A stretch of 64,000 nucleotides of DNA from Eleusine coracana subsp. coracana (taxonomy: Eukaryota; Streptophyta; Magnoliopsida; Poales; Poaceae), in assembly GCA_032690845.1 (NCBI GenBank), contig CM064434.1:8806108-8870107 (forward strand). The letters run 5' to 3'. The position numbers were made by a program, and so were the translations under genes. The notes under the pieces were generated by a model that was given only the letters and a program-made list of their open reading frames with translations, did no database searches and had not been told where the DNA came from. Within the stretch, counting starts at the first letter, position 1, and each line of letters begins with the position of its first letter. This document shows positions 1 to 12,604 of the stretch, piece by piece.

Positions 1-104
1 TTGATCTTGGAAGAAAAAGGAACTCCCATTATCAGATTGCACATGGTTGGAATGATTCATGGCTATATTAGAATGAATTTCGAGAATAAGCATGTCATAT
101 ACCA

Positions 105-120
105 TCCCCCCACACTTAAA
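105..120 (-). promoter_or_regulatory. Polypurine-tract-like motif of an Athila-like element
   Basis: Read on the minus strand this is TTTAAGTGTGGGGGGA, the purine-rich motif found in the 3' noncoding part of plant Athila-type gypsy elements, where it primes plus-strand DNA synthesis. A very similar motif on the plus strand near 61819 belongs to a related element. The first 100 bases would then be 3' LTR or further noncoding element sequence running off the window. Confidence 0.5.
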
Positions 121-1080
121 ATTTTGCTAGTCCCTTAGCAAACAGCAGAGCTTTTCTCTTTTTTTTTCTTTTCTTCTTTTTCTTTTCTTCTTTTTTTCCC
201 TTTTTTCTTTTTCTCCGCTGCGCCAATCGGCTCAGAATGCGCCAATTGGCTCTTAACTTGAACTCACCAGCATTTATTGGTATTTGACTCTCCTGGCTTA
301 AAATAAAGCCAAAAATATAGGATATGGTCAATGAATGATACTCAACAAGGCATTTTGGGTTTATGGTGGAATACTCAGCGGAAATGAATTTTTGCATGAG
401 TAATTCAAGGCTACGAAAAGATACATAAAGATTTGGCCATCTTAGTAAAGTTCATAGCAATAAGAATTAAATCCTAACCGAACTCAACCATCAGTTTAAT
501 GTTTATCTAGATATCAAAGGCTCATGAGTATTGCTCAAATTATGGCATTGATAGGTAAGGATCTTGAAAACAATAAATTCTATAGTTCACAACATGAAAA
601 ATTATTTATAAAAAAATTTGGTACTAAGTTATCATCACGAATTGGACAATGCAAATGAAACACATGGGTACTCAGAATTGCTCCACATAAGACATATTTG
701 CCGAATAATTGTTAAGTGTAAGTTTGAATTTTATTCAATGCTCAACATCATTTGGTCTTCATCGACATTTTTCAAGAAAGGTTAAGTACTTCAATTCTCC
801 TAAAGAGCATAACCGCCACCATTATATTAAGATCGAAACTCGAATACATGGTGATGATTTTTGCACACACTTGCATGAAAATAGAACAACTACTAACACA
901 CTTGCATAAAAGTAAGCACACTATTAACTACTACTAACACACTTGCATGAAAACAAACACACCCAATACATGGTTTCCCAACCCGCTCACACACACATAA
1001 GCAAATAAAGAAAAAGATTGCAAAAGATAAAAGAAAATGCAAATCAGGAAATCGATACATGTGCCAACTCCTAGGCACTT
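121..1080 (-). other. Noncoding 3' region of Athila-like retroelement
   Basis: AT-rich DNA with no credible coding frame. It begins with a pyrimidine-rich run (about 150-210) that gives only a lysine-rich chance frame on the minus strand. Its reverse complement resembles 61830-62700, the 3' noncoding part of the related plus-strand element. A pair of palindromic motifs lies at 220-252. Short direct repeats of the phrase ACTAACACACTTGCAT occur around 893-950. Confidence 0.45.
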
Positions 1081-1702
1081 CTAGTCAAATGGAGGTGGAG
1101 ACAGTGGCTGATCGAAGCCATAGCACCGTGCCTTGAGTCGCACGAACTCCTCCACCATCGCCGACGTGGTTGTTCCTCCATTGGAACGTGGCATCCTCCA
1201 TGTGCTCGATGTGATGTATGTTGTTGTCGAGGTACCCCTGCATGGGCACAAAGAAGTCTGCACCGATCACCTGGGGCACCATAGATACTCGTCCTTGGTA
1301 CATGTAGTCAATGCTTACATTGAAGTAGGTGGCGCCGATCGGCGTGTTGCCTACGCTGACCAGCGCAGAGGGCTATGAACAGCCCGCTGCATCGCTCCAC
1401 CCTGACTGGTACTGTTGAGGCTCTTGGCGTGACGCCCAGGAGTCCCACTCGCTACCGGCCGCTGCAAAAGTTGCCAGTTGTCAAACCCACCCACGGTGGT
1501 CCTTGGAAATTCGCCCCCCCCCCTCCAGGAGACCATCTTCAAGCCAATTTCCTCCCTCCAGCTTGCGAGGGAGAAAAACTCCTAGCTCCGCACATGGGAG
1601 CCTTACATAGATGCCGCCGACATGGAAGCCGGCGCGAACACTTCCCATGACAATATTACCACGAGTCATATTCTCGTCGATCTCCGTCGTGTAGTATTCC
1701 AA
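1081..1702 (-). pseudogene. Coding remnant of minus-strand retroelement, family unclear
   Basis: Two minus-strand frames look coding-like: one includes EYYTTEIDENMTRGNIVMGS near 1640-1700, the other SIDYMYQGRVSMVPQVIGAD near 1245-1305. They lie between the 3' noncoding region and an LTR of the same general family, so a gag-, env- or ORF2-like remnant of the Athila-like element is the natural guess. I recognise no named domain. The frames are short and interrupted, so this is not an expressed gene. Confidence 0.3.
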
Positions 1703-3125
1703 GGCTTATCATATCCACTGGGACCTTAGAGATTGTTAAACAAAGTTAACAGTAAAAGATCTAGTCAAGGCTACTGTCAAGTTTGAGTTGCATGAGGGGA
1801 GACTGGCCAGCGCAAAGATGCGCCAGACAACAAATCTGTTGTTGCGCCTGAGCCGACTGGCACACTACCGAATCTGTGATTGCGCTGATCGGCGCTGGAG
1901 TTGAGCCAATCGGCACATGAACGAATCTAAGCCAAAGTGCGCCAGATACCTTGTAAGCCTAAACTGTTAAGTGAGTAGCCAGATATCTACTAGTGAGATC
2001 GTAACCAACAAGTCTAATCAAATAGCATCATAATGGTAATTACATGGATCAATGAAAACCTATAATGGATAAGACCACCCACCTTTCTGAGCGGCTCCCG
2101 ATTTATCACTGCCGAGAGGAAACCCTTAACCGCATGAGTATCTTACCCTACTCGACTATCCAATAGTGATGTGCAGGTTTAGTGCTGTCACCACTAAACC
2201 ACGCTACTAAAATCATCAAGCAACCATAATCAATACAATGTCCGAATACTATCCTGATCACCACGATCAAGATAATATCAACCTACTTAGCCTAGAACTA
2301 AGCAATTAGAATAAGCACATGCATGATTACAGAATCAAGATAGACAAATCACCAAAACCATCATCAACATATTCGATCATCCTTGAGATACATAGAGTAA
2401 GATTCATCACCGCCGAGATGGCCTACCTTGACGGATCAACTCTTACACCAATGGTTCTTGAAACTCAGCTAGAGATCTATTCTAACGGGGCAAACCCCGG
2501 TGGCTCTAACTCACGGATCTGTTGTCCCTCCGATGCCTTCTACCTCTCGTAGCCAGGGCTTACAAGTATATATAAGGGTTCTACTCATAAAGGACTTGGT
2601 TTCTAGCAAATAAGGCGGTTGCGCCGATTGGCGCAGGATTGCATCGATCGGCACAAACTGTGTCTTCTCTGGTTTCTCTTCTGAGTCGGTTCCTCTGTCT
2701 TTCACAGCAGCCATGTGGGCCTTTTCCTTCGAGATGAAGTCTTATACTGTACGTCGAGATCTTGAAGTTCCATAAATCTTCTTAGGCAAATATCTTCAAG
2801 TGTCTTTCATAGATAAGCGTCCATAAAACACGTGGAATGGGCCTCGGTCACTTCTGTGGGCCAAAACATCCTTGCGCCGATCGGCTCATGGGTTACATCG
2901 ATCGGTGCACTAGGCTTCTTCAGTGCTTTTTGTTGCTTATGGACTCCTGTCCTCTTCCAGCATCACTTTAATGACCAATTTTACCTGTTTCTGCAATAAA
3001 GCTCCAAAACAACGCATATACAAATATATAGGCAAAATCATAGGTAAATGGCCTAAATTGGCATCAATTATGCTCTAATTAGGGTTATATTCACATATAA
3101 AAGGGGCACCTAGGAAGTGCCAACA
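1696..3125 (-). mobile_element. Athila-like LTR inserted in the element (minus orientation)
   Basis: Read on the minus strand this starts TGTTGGCACTTCC at 3125 and runs left. Its middle (about 2041-2330) is the reverse complement of sequence repeated at 57780-58130 and 59520-59880, including the phrase around 'gctcccgatttatcactgcc'. Its left edge, around 'tattccaagg', matches the LTR 3' regions near 5009 and 58430 but stops short of a clean end, so it is truncated. It contains several of the paired palindromes described in the findings. A solo or truncated LTR within a related element is the simplest reading. Confidence 0.5.
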
Positions 3126-3389
3126 CTATGTCCAAAACGGGTAGAGCGGTTGTAGGCCTCATGTGTACCATCATCATAAATCTTTGTTGTGGTGGGAAAA
3201 CTTTTGTGTGAGTGAGGAGTATGTGGATCTTCTAAGGAATGAGTCCTCGGCATGGTGGGAGAATTCCTTTTTGACTCTAAATTTGAGGCCTCATGAATTT
3301 CTATGGATCAAACTTTGTATTGCCCTTCATGCTTCATGGATTGATCCTGTTCAAAGTTTCCCTTTTCTAGATCATCTTCTAGTTGCTTT

Positions 3390-4830
3390 GGTACCTCTTT
3401 TCCATTGGTAGATGATAGCCTTGCGGTGCCTCCATTAGGTAGAACATGGATCCTTGGGGATTTGGGAGGATTGGTGCGGGATGGCAAGGCCTATGTGGTT
3501 CAAGGATTGGGATATTATTGGCCGATGAAGCAAAGTATTGTTCATGGTCTTTTCTCTCAACTTTTGCCACATGGTTCAAAACTGGCTCTTTAGTAGCAAT
3601 TGAAGGCGTTTTACGATGGGTGAGTTGGGTCAAATGGTTGATAACAGCCTACGTGTCTTCTATGACTTTTCCATGGAAGGAACCTTGAGAGCATTTGTTC
3701 AATAGCTTGGCACTCCTTTTGGAAGACCATGAACAAAATACGATAAGAGCTTTTCTATTGGAGTGTCAATCCTTAGACCACTGAAGACAAGGGAAATAAA
3801 CCGGCCCCAACAAGCTTCAATGGGTTATTCATCTTCTTTTTTAATGCTTTTGATGTTTGTCATTATATGACAATACTTCTCATGAGGAAAAACATGCTAA
3901 AAAAATGGTACTTTAGTAGTTCCCATAGACCTTTCTAGAGACATGGTGTTTCAATGATATACCACTTCCTATCATTGATGAACCTTAGGTACCAGTCCTT
4001 GGCACGCCCATCTAATGAGTAGAAGAGGAGTCTCCACATGAGCTCTTCAAGTAACAACCCAGTATTTAGGAAGTTGGAGCAAGTCACCTCAAAATTTCGA
4101 ACATGGGCATAGGGGTCTTCATGAGTTTTACCAGTGAAGAGAACCATTCGAATCTTTGATGTGAGGTTTGGGTATAAATCTAGGAATTGAGCACCATTTT
4201 TGTTTGAAAGACGCCTTTCTATGATTTTAGTCCATGGTGCATTAGGAAGATCAAGGATAATTGGACCATGAATAGAAGTGGTGTTCTAGGGAAATTCCTT
4301 GGCATCCACTCTAGGGAATTGGGGTGGCTCCTTGGCTATTCTTGCCTATTTACAATGGAAGGATTTAGTAAAGGATCACCTTGTTTCCCGCTGTAGTCTT
4401 GTCTAGTAGACCCTTCTTGATTAAGACTGCTTCTCTTCACCTATTCCATGTTACGAGTATATCCAAAATCCGGAAAAGGCTCATCATCGAGTTCAAAGGA
4501 TTGAGGTGGGAGAAAGTGTGTGTCTTCTTCTACAACATCAGGGCGTGGTGAGTGGAGTGAGGCTATCGTAGGAGCTTCAGCCTTTTGTGGGAGACACTTG
4601 TCTTCTATTTCTTTGGATTGGTTAGAAGTTTGCGTGCTTTCATTGGTAGGTTCTAGGGAGATAGATGGCTATCGTAGGAGCTTCGGCCCCTGTGAAGGTT
4701 GTTTTCTGAACAAATAGTATGAGACTTGGATGAATCTCATATGCTCGGGGCTATTATTGAGAGTGGTGAGAGTACGAGTTCTAGGAATTCACTCATAGGG
4801 CCTAAGAAGTCACGGATAGGTGGGGGATTC
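3390..4830 (-). pseudogene. Degraded gag of Athila-like retroelement
   Basis: On the minus strand a frame opens with MNPPPIRDFLGPMS near 4830, about 100 bases downstream of the primer site, as expected for an Athila gag start. Further down, the 3935-4147 frame reads FTGKTHEDPYAHVRNFEVTC then EGRAK-like DGRAKDWYLRF, the classic plant gypsy capsid signature. The reading frame changes several times and contains stops, so no full-length Gag is encoded. No protease, reverse transcriptase or integrase follows, so the element is internally deleted. Confidence 0.65.
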
Positions 4831-4910
4831 ATGGAAGGAAAGGAAAGGAAGGAGGAAAATAAAAATAAAAGGTAAAAATAATCAGGTTTAGATAAGTTTC
4901 TGCTATCGTT

Positions 4911-4927
4911 CCCCGGCAATGGCGCCA
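4911..4927 (-). promoter_or_regulatory. Primer binding site (tRNA-Asp type)
   Basis: The plus strand reads CCCCGGCAATGGCGCCA, so the minus strand reads TGGCGCCATTGCCGGGG. This matches the 3' end of tRNA-Asp except for one base and is the usual primer site of Athila-type elements. It sits 8 bases from the LTR edge TGTTGGCGATCC at 4935 and fixes the element's orientation as minus. Confidence 0.75.
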
Positions 4928-5130
4928 GAAAGCATGTTGGCGATCCTTAAGCCTAATAGAGAAATCTGCAAGCATACGGATGCCGATGTAGCCTTCATCT
5001 GGGAGTATTCCAAGGTATTGAATCCATGGAAAATGACAAGTGAAATTCTATCTTAATCCAATTGTAGTAAACAAGAGAGAAGGATAACAACGGGTTGAGA
5101 GGGTCCTCCAGCCTTGGCTTCATGTGCCAA

Positions 5131-7682
5131 CACTACATGGTTTTGTATCAAATGCAACACTTGTGAATGGGTACACCAAAAATATGGTTGCTAGAGAGGG
5201 TTGTATTGGAACAATACTTGAATATGGTAGGAATATGTGCCTATAATACAATGGTTTTTAGGTATTGCGTAATTTTGTTGCAATTGGTGGATGCTATTGT
5301 AATGGTGAAACAGAGTTGTAGCAGTATTGATTTTTGTTGCAATTGGGTGGAGTTATTGCAACTACAGTTGTCTTAGTTGCATTTGGTTGTGATTATTGCT
5401 ATGGCTTTTTTGGGTTGCTACAATTTTCACATGTGTTGCAATTGCTAGATGCGTAATGCAACAAGAACTCTGACATCCCACGCAAAAGTGGTTTTCAACT
5501 GCAATGCTTTTTTGGAATTGTAATATACTTTAGTATTTGCAACTGCTCCTTCTTATTGCAACGAGAACTCTACGTGGATGCTGTAGCGTGTTACTATCGC
5601 TAAACTTTTTTTGCGTTGCACAGCGCATATGTAATTAGATGAGCCTTTCTAGCAGCGTGTATGCATATGGGCCTCGAACGTGTGCCGGCAGTTTGGATCA
5701 ATGAATAATAACTTCAGTTAGAGATTTTTTTTTTTGACTGTTTAGTTGCCTATGTATGCATTTTTGCTCTCATTCTTGTTTATTTGATATAAATAATTGA
5801 TTGGCCAAATATTTGTGATAGTGCATTATAAAGCTATGCTCTGCTTTGATTGGCCAAATATATAGATTGCCTGAACTGCAAATACAAATTGAGAACATAG
5901 GGAAAAAATATAATGGAAATAATTGAGATGTCACCTATGAACAACAACAAAAATTTCACATGGAAGTGTAATTGGATACTATAACTTATTGGGAAGTCCT
6001 GTAATAGTACAATAGCATTTTACGTGCACAATATATCACACTACAATGCAAATTCATTGAGGGGGAAAATAGAAAATGTCTTGCACATAAGCGTAATAAT
6101 ATCTTGGATACAATGATGTCCATTCATTGATAACAACAATTATTTAGTACAATTGGATTAGGATACACCATCACATTTTAGGAAAAATATATAAGTCTTT
6201 AAACAAAGAAATCATCTTCTATACTTTCTTCCATGATTGGTGCAACGACTCCATCATCAATGTTGGTGTCATCTTCGTTCTCATCATCATCACCAATATC
6301 ATCATTATCTGGTTCGGGAATTGCTTCGGTACGCACCTGATCAATAATGGAGGCAGAACCAGTTGTGCCTTTTCTGTCTAATCTTGTCCAGTTTGACAAA
6401 TTTTGACCTTGGCCTAATTCATTCATTTCTTGGATTCCCACATCAAGTGCATCAGCATCATTTCCTGTGCATGGAAAACAAATTTCTTGGTCCCATCAAT
6501 ACAACAGTGGACCATCACGGCTTGTTCACGATCAGGACAAAAAACACCGGTTCAGCCTCTGAAGCCAAAATGTATGGTTCATTTGAATATCTAATCCTGA
6601 AAGTATCAATATCAATAATACCAAAGTTATCCCTAGTCTATCGTCTACCTCTGCTAGTACTGCTAGCTGGCACATCATACCAATCACATTGAAACAATAT
6701 AACTTCCTTTTCTTTTGGGAATTCCAGTGAGATTATGTTTCTAATCACACAAAAATATAATAATTTGTGTGCTGGCTACATTATATGTTATACTAATGGT
6801 TGTGTGTCCAAGTTTAGTTTGACATTGGGTGTTTTTCATTTAAGATTTGTATGAACAAATTATAATTTGGTTTAATGGATGTCGATGCTTCATAAATTAT
6901 ATATTGGCTGATGTACACAAATTATTATTTTATTCATGTGCGATTATTGATTTAGGCTACCAAATAAAGCGTTGCAACATGAATTATTATTATATTCATT
7001 TGTCATTGCAATATATGATCGTGACAATAGAGATATTCTGCTATAGCAACCGCGCAATTGTTTGTGGTAATAATGGAAACATCTATAGCAACCTCATGAT
7101 TTAGTGTAGCAACAAATGGACTAGCTCTTGCAACTGAAACATTTGCGGTGGCAATAGAGGACTTCACCTATAGAAACAATTAAGGTAGCGTGGCAATAAA
7201 TGGTCTATCTGTTGCAACGAACCTAGATAGTGTGGCAATAGCGTGGTCCACCTATTGCAACCGTGTAGGGTAGTGTGGTAATAGTGGGTTCCTCTATCGA
7301 CATGCTATTTCGGTGTGGCAATAAGGCTGATTGCAACACCTATCTTGCGTTGCTATAGCGTCTTTCGCTACATGTCAGGCATGTAGTAGTAGGTATCTCT
7401 AGCAACACCTAGTTCATTGCAATTGGTACTATTGCCACACCCATAGTGGTTGTCATTGGTAGTGTTACGACACCCAAAGTGTGTTGCAGAAGCACTGAAA
7501 GTGTTGCAATAGAGGGGTTATGTATCACAACAAAAACGCAAACCGTGGCATTATGCTATTGCTACAAGAAAACTCCAACACCTTTTGACCAACAAAAAGC
7601 ATAGGAATAATACTATTGCTACCATTTTTGGGCCTTTTGCAACACTTTTTCACCGTCGCATTTGGGTGGAAACCTTGTAGTG
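5131..7682. mobile_element. CACTA (En/Spm-like) DNA transposon
   Basis: The left end is CACTACATGGTTT and the right end, reversed, is CACTACAAGGTTT, a 13-bp terminal inverted repeat with one mismatch. The element is flanked by CAA at 5128-5130 and CAA at 7683-7685, the 3-bp target duplication typical of CACTA elements. Subterminal regions (about 5150-5600 and 7020-7680) are full of short motifs built on 'ttgcaa' and 'gttgctat', as expected for transposase-binding repeats. It carries only a piece of a TNP2-type transposase gene, so it is probably non-autonomous. Confidence 0.85.
6199..6725 (-). pseudogene. C-terminal fragment of TNP2-like CACTA transposase
   Basis: The minus strand encodes FQCDWYDVPASS, then IDIDTFRIRYSNEPYILASE followed by AEPVFFV, matching the conserved 'NEP(F/Y)xLASQAxQVFY' block near the C terminus of plant TNP2-family transposases. 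A separate frame (6199-6475) gives ICFPCTGNDADALDVG and an acidic tail ending EESIEDDFFV. There is a stop between the two blocks and the N-terminal and catalytic parts are missing. Either exons have been lost or this is a decayed copy; it cannot encode an active transposase. Confidence 0.7.
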
Positions 7683-8282
7683 CAACTTATATCCAAATAA
7701 TCATCAGACTCCAATATTTACTCTTGTTTACTTTGGGGCATAGTCGTTCGAGGTACGGAAAGGGATGAGAAGGGACCTCGGGTAAAACTACCATCAACAC
7801 CTACGAGCACAACCCAAACATGGTGGATTACAAAGGATAGCTCGGTGTTATTACCACCTAACTACCTACCACACAGCCCATGGGGTTGGGAGCAAACTTA
7901 GATAATTCTAAGTCTATACACCACGTATACACTTACAATTACTACTCTAACCATGGTAACTAAAGGCAGAGTAACCATAGTCAAATAAAGTAAAAGATTT
8001 TATATAACATAGACTAAGAACCCATAAATAAGATACAAATAAAGAAAGCTTCAATGATTAAATGAAAAAATGAAAGTCTAAATGTTACCCGGCCAAAGGA
8101 TGAGGACTCTACTCTCGGTGGAGAATTATCCCTGAGGCACAAGGTGGAGAAGGAGCCGACATCCCCAGCTCCCTCCTGGACTTCTACCTCTCACTCTCAC
8201 TCCCTATTCTAATACATTTCTACAGCGTGGTGCTTGTTGTTCTTCTCTTCAATTGTTGCCTAAACCGGTGGCCAAACTGTCG

Positions 8283-8292
8283 TATTTATACC
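8283..8292 (-). promoter_or_regulatory. TATA box of the minus-strand Athila-like LTR
   Basis: The minus strand reads GGGTATAAATACG in the U3-like part of the LTR. The equivalent LTR at the right end of the window has a TATA box at the comparable place, which supports it as the retroelement promoter. Confidence 0.45.
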
Positions 8293-9071
8293 CAAATGAT
8301 GGAGGGGCAGTACTCGCAGGCCGATGGGATGTCGGTGGCCGAAAATGGTGAAAAACCATTGGTCGGGTGGCCGGATACGCTGGGCGGCAGAGTCGGTCGG
8401 CCTGCCGGGAAGGCTGGGCGGCCACCCAATTTGGTCGGTTTTCCAACCAACTCATTCTGGACGATCGTAGTAATGTTCTGAGGTCGGTTTTGAGGGTCGG
8501 TTGGCCGTTTTCCTTTGGTTTTACGTCAGTAGGCATGGCAGGCCGGGTGGTAGGCTTAATGGGCCGAGTGGCATATCCAACAGGCGGCAAGGTCCATCAG
8601 GCGGCATGATTCGCTGGGCTGCTAGGTCCGTGGGGTGGCTAACTCATCGGGCGGCAAGGTGCGCCGAGCGGCAAGGTCCACTGGACAGCGGCCCATTTCT
8701 ATGCAGCAGTCCTTTGGCCAAGTGGCTTATTTGTGCCTTCCCTCTCCCAGTTGGGCCATGTGTCGACCTCCTTCCTTTGTCTCTTTGAAAACTTTTTGGA
8801 CCAGAATGAGGAAATGGCTTCATGGCTATGGCATTTGCATGTTGGCCAGGTGAGGGGGTAAAGTTCCAAATCGGTTGGTGGTCCTAGGTCGTGTTTTTGT
8901 ACGACCGGGAATTGGTTGAACAATTGATTCACCCTACTGGGTGATGATAGCTTATCATTCGGCCGATTGACAATTTTACTTGGTGATGACCTAATCGGGT
9001 GCTGATTCTGGCTGTTAACAACCCTGTCGGCTGTTAGGAAACAGTTGTTTTACAGTCATGATCGACTGACA

Positions 9072-10159
9072 GGGTATTTTCACATGTTTTTGCATATTTC
9101 GACCTTGTAGCACATGCAACCATATATTTCATCAAAACTTGTGGAACTCATGAGTACAAAGATTATTTTCATTACATTATTAGTTAAGATCCACCTTTTT
9201 ATGGTATGTTGGTAGTCAAGAAAGGGAATTTCTGACAACCAACAGGCTAAATGTGACGGAAGCAGCCGAGCATCAATGATTATGTGACATGGTTTAGCAT
9301 ATAAAGAAAAATACAGATCGAGAAACAATTAAACTCACAAGGCCGTAGCACTCAATCTTAGCATTGGAATCAAAATTGTTTGCGAAGGAAGAGTGAGAGA
9401 GAGACCTAGGAGGTGAGAAGGATGAGGAAGCGGTTGAGCGCCTCGTTCGTAGTGCAAGCAAGCGGAAGGGGGAGATGACTGCATCACCACCGCTTAGCGC
9501 CGCCTATCATCGATGCATGTACTAGCACCAAATCCAGCACCACCCATCGTCGATGCGCATCCTAGCGCTAGATCTCGCCAAGGATAGTGAGGGTGTCGTA
9601 CCACCATTGTTGTCCTAGGATGTAGTGCACCATGACCATGTTGTGCACCCTCGTCCATTGGTCGGGAGGTACTCGTCATGGAGCTTGCCCGGGCAGGGCC
9701 TGCCCGTGAGCTCCATGCCATGGCCTCCACCTACCACGGCTGCCCACCTCCTTCTGCACCCGTGGATCTATATCAAAGAGAGATGAGAGTAAAGGGCGGT
9801 AGAAGGAGAGGAGGGGCCCCACCAGCTATGGTTAAGAGGAGGTATTACGGGCATGAGCGGAGGCGGTCGAGCCGCCGTCGCCTGAGGGGGAGGAGGGGAG
9901 CAGAGGGAGGCGGTAAAAGGAGGGAGAGGCGGGGAGAAGAGAGCGGCAGCGGGAGGAGGAAGAAGAGGAGAGCGCAAGGAATGGGGCTAGGGCTTCGGCT
10001 TTCAAGCCGAGTGAGGGGGGCACGTCGGAGGAAAGAAAATGAAAAAGGGTGGCGGGATTCGAACACTAGATCTGAGGTATCCACGCACCTTAGTCCAAAA
10101 TTTTTCACTAGCAGGCCATCAAGTGACCTGATACTTATCCCCGTCACTATTTCTTTATA
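9072..10159. other. No supportable gene; GC-rich repeat-like DNA
   Basis: 9072-9340 is AT-rich with no signal I recognise. 9341-10050 is GC-rich; the plus strand encodes a 182-residue Arg/Gly-rich frame and the minus strand several Pro/Ser-rich frames. All are low in complexity, and none has a domain or exon-intron logic. The stretch runs into the CACTA-like terminus below and may be part of that element, but no matching left terminus was found. Confidence 0.4.
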
Positions 10160-10537
10160 TAATAGAGATGGGAATTTAAAACCTGTCCCTACAAGTAAAC
10201 CTCATCTCTATAGTTTGAAGCAGTAATGACGGGGATCCAAAACTCCGTCTCTAATCTAGAACCCCGTCCCTAATTCTTAAAATAAGTAGTGACAATGATT
10301 TAAAATTTCGTCTCTAATCTAAAATCCCATCCCTATTGCTTGGAGTTAGACGGATTTTTTGTACACGTCACTAAATTTTTTGCTAGAGATGGATTTCTAT
10401 AAATGCAACATTATAAGTGCCTTTCAACCAAATAACAGTGATGCACTTCTAGAAATTTGTTTCTATAAGTGATCTAGTGACATGACTATTTTACCCCTAC
10501 TAAACTCATGTCACTAAATCCCTGTTTTATGGTAGTG
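10160..10537. mobile_element. Right terminal region of a CACTA-like element
   Basis: The right edge reversed reads CACTACCATAAAACAGGG, a CACTA-type terminus. Inside it are several degenerate subterminal repeats around 'gtccctaat', 'cgtctctaat' and 'tagtgac', in both orientations. I did not find the partner left end, so the element is truncated or its left end lies in an unrecognised form. Confidence 0.5.
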
Positions 10538-11047
10538 TGTCTTACTTTAGTTTGCAAATTTCCTGCTTGTCGAAACTAACGGTCGATGGGCTATTTTGTG
10601 CTTGTCAATGGAATCTGACTCAAGTGAAAGCAATTTTATCAGCATTTTTTTCTCACACAAGTGAGGCATTGCATATTTCATCTGTCTATTAAAAGGAACA
10701 CAGAAATTTCTCAATATTAGGATAATATGATGGGGTTTTGTTAAAGGTAGTCTTATTCACGTAAACATTATGGGTTTTCGAATCCATTCAAAACGTGCTT
10801 ACGTAGGTAACAGAATTGGAGAAGCACTGTATAATTCTCAATAATTGTTGACAAGCAAAGTGCCCCTGCATTGCTACAGGTTTAAAAAAAACACTCTTTA
10901 CAATTTAAACGTAAATTATTTACACAATATAATTGTTAATATTTTTTATATGAAATATCATAATTATATTATTGTTGATGCTTCTTAGTGTACCATTTTA
11001 TATGTCATACTTAATAATTTTTCAACCATTTTTCACTGTATTCTTAT
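10538..11047. other. AT-rich DNA without recognisable genes
   Basis: No coding frame, RNA gene or clear transposon terminus was seen. Base composition is strongly AT-rich and there are short homopolymer runs only. Confidence 0.5.
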
Positions 11048-12230
11048 CATAAATATTTTTTTAACCTCTAATATTAATGATTTTCACATGTAATATCGTT
11101 TAATGCTATGATGAAAATTTAGCGAAATAGCATTAAAAAATGCTCAAATATGAGAAGTACCGATATGAAGCCTAATTCGCCATGCAAAAAAGGATTCTCA
11201 CAAGCTCATGATACCTACAAGACACCATTGAATCTCTATAAAGTCCAACATGCAAGACCAAGGTGGTGACCCAATGCTTAAAGATTTCTAGAACCTTTAT
11301 CCAATAGGGAAAATCGATTCACGCAGAATAGAAATAGTACTGTATTGCGACGTGATTTTAGACATGAAAACATGCTCTAATGAGAAAAGTTAAAATACAA
11401 AAGTTATAGATCCCATCGAGGCCTTTTTGAAACATATGTGGATCATATTATTTGGATCATAAATATTTTTTAACCTCTAATGTTAATTATTTTCACATGT
11501 AATATTGTTTGAGTGCTATGATAAAAATTCAGTGAAATGGCATTAAAAAAATGTTCAAATATGAGAAGTACCGATATGAAGCCTAAATCGCCATGCATAA
11601 AGGGATTCTCACAAGCACATGATGCCTATAAGACACCATTAAATCTCTATGAAGCCCAACATGCAAGACCAAGGTGGTGACCCAATGCTTAAAGATTTCT
11701 AGAAGCTTTATCCGATAGGAAAAATCAATTCACGTAAAATAGAAAGAGTACTGTATTGCCATGCGATTTTCGACATGAAAACATGCACTAATGAGAAAAG
11801 TTAAAACACAAAAGTTGTAGATCCCATCGAGGCCTTTTTGGAACATATGTGGATCATATTATTTGGACTTCAGAGGTAGGAGATATGAGCCCCGCATAGG
11901 GACATGCACAGAGGAGTCCGAATTAGACCAAATATTTTTACATCATAAATTTGAAAACCAAAACTACGGAATCTTGACTTCTATTGAATGACAAAGGTGT
12001 AGGACTTTTCGAGGACTATGAGGTAGAGTCCGAGTTTGTCTCATTTGAACTCTGAGCGAGTGAGTTATGATTTTTTGAATTCAGTGCTTGATATGGATGG
12101 TACGAATTTGATTTGGATTCAATCTCTAACTTTGTTTGCGTGCGGCAGATATTTTTTATGGCGTGAATGTGTTCACCTAAATTAATAGATTGTAGATTAT
12201 CTGGCCAGTTACACTCCACCTTTGTGTAGC
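11048..12230 (+). mobile_element. Relic LTR fragment with internal tandem duplication
   Basis: This stretch is collinear with 56760-57430, part of the plus-strand Athila-like LTR: both share phrases such as 'gagaagtaccgatatgaagc' (one base differs) and 'gattcaatctcta'. The first 0.4 kb is present twice in tandem, starting at 11048 and 11458 and differing by scattered substitutions. The fragment ends just before the Tat-element LTR at 12289. No coding potential. Confidence 0.6.
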
Positions 12231-12288
12231 ATGTCTTCTCACAATATGAACCTATAGCATTTATTAAAGGGCAATTTATTTACATGTT

Positions 12289-12567
12289 TGTCGGTGTTTT
12301 GATCACCGACTAGTAGAATTTGTTCCGGGGATGCGTGCTTTAGATCCGGTAATGGCTTAGCAAGAGGGCACAGGGATTATACTGGTTCGGGGTGAACCCC
12401 TACATCCAGTTCGTGGTCTGCTCGTGTTACTTTCTCTGGGGTGAGTACAATGGTGGCGAGAGAGGGGGGGCTCCAAGTCTCTAGTGCGGGAGAGTGTGTT
12501 GTCTTCTTCTCCTCTTTTGAGAAGATGGACGCCCCCCCCCCTTTATATTCTAAGGGGATGGGCCCAT

Positions 12568-12604
<37 letters not shown>

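Larger units (their letters stand above)
4935..9071 (-). mobile_element. 5' LTR of minus-strand Athila-like element, interrupted by a CACTA element
   Basis: The LTR 3' edge (TGTTGGCGATCC on the plus strand) abuts the primer site. The LTR occupies 4935-5130 and resumes at 7683, because a CACTA transposon lies between. The far edge is estimated at the CTGACA near 9071; that end is not certain. The 8300-8700 part is GC-rich with many degenerate GGCGG/GGTCGG repeats, as in the related LTR at the right end of the window (63800-63990). Without the insertion the LTR would be about 1.6 kb. Frames on either strand here look like chance. Confidence 0.55.

Noticed and set aside
9678..10226. 182-codon Arg/Gly-rich plus-strand frame
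   Set aside because: Low complexity, runs into CACTA-like subterminal repeats, no domain; purine-rich DNA gives such frames by chance.
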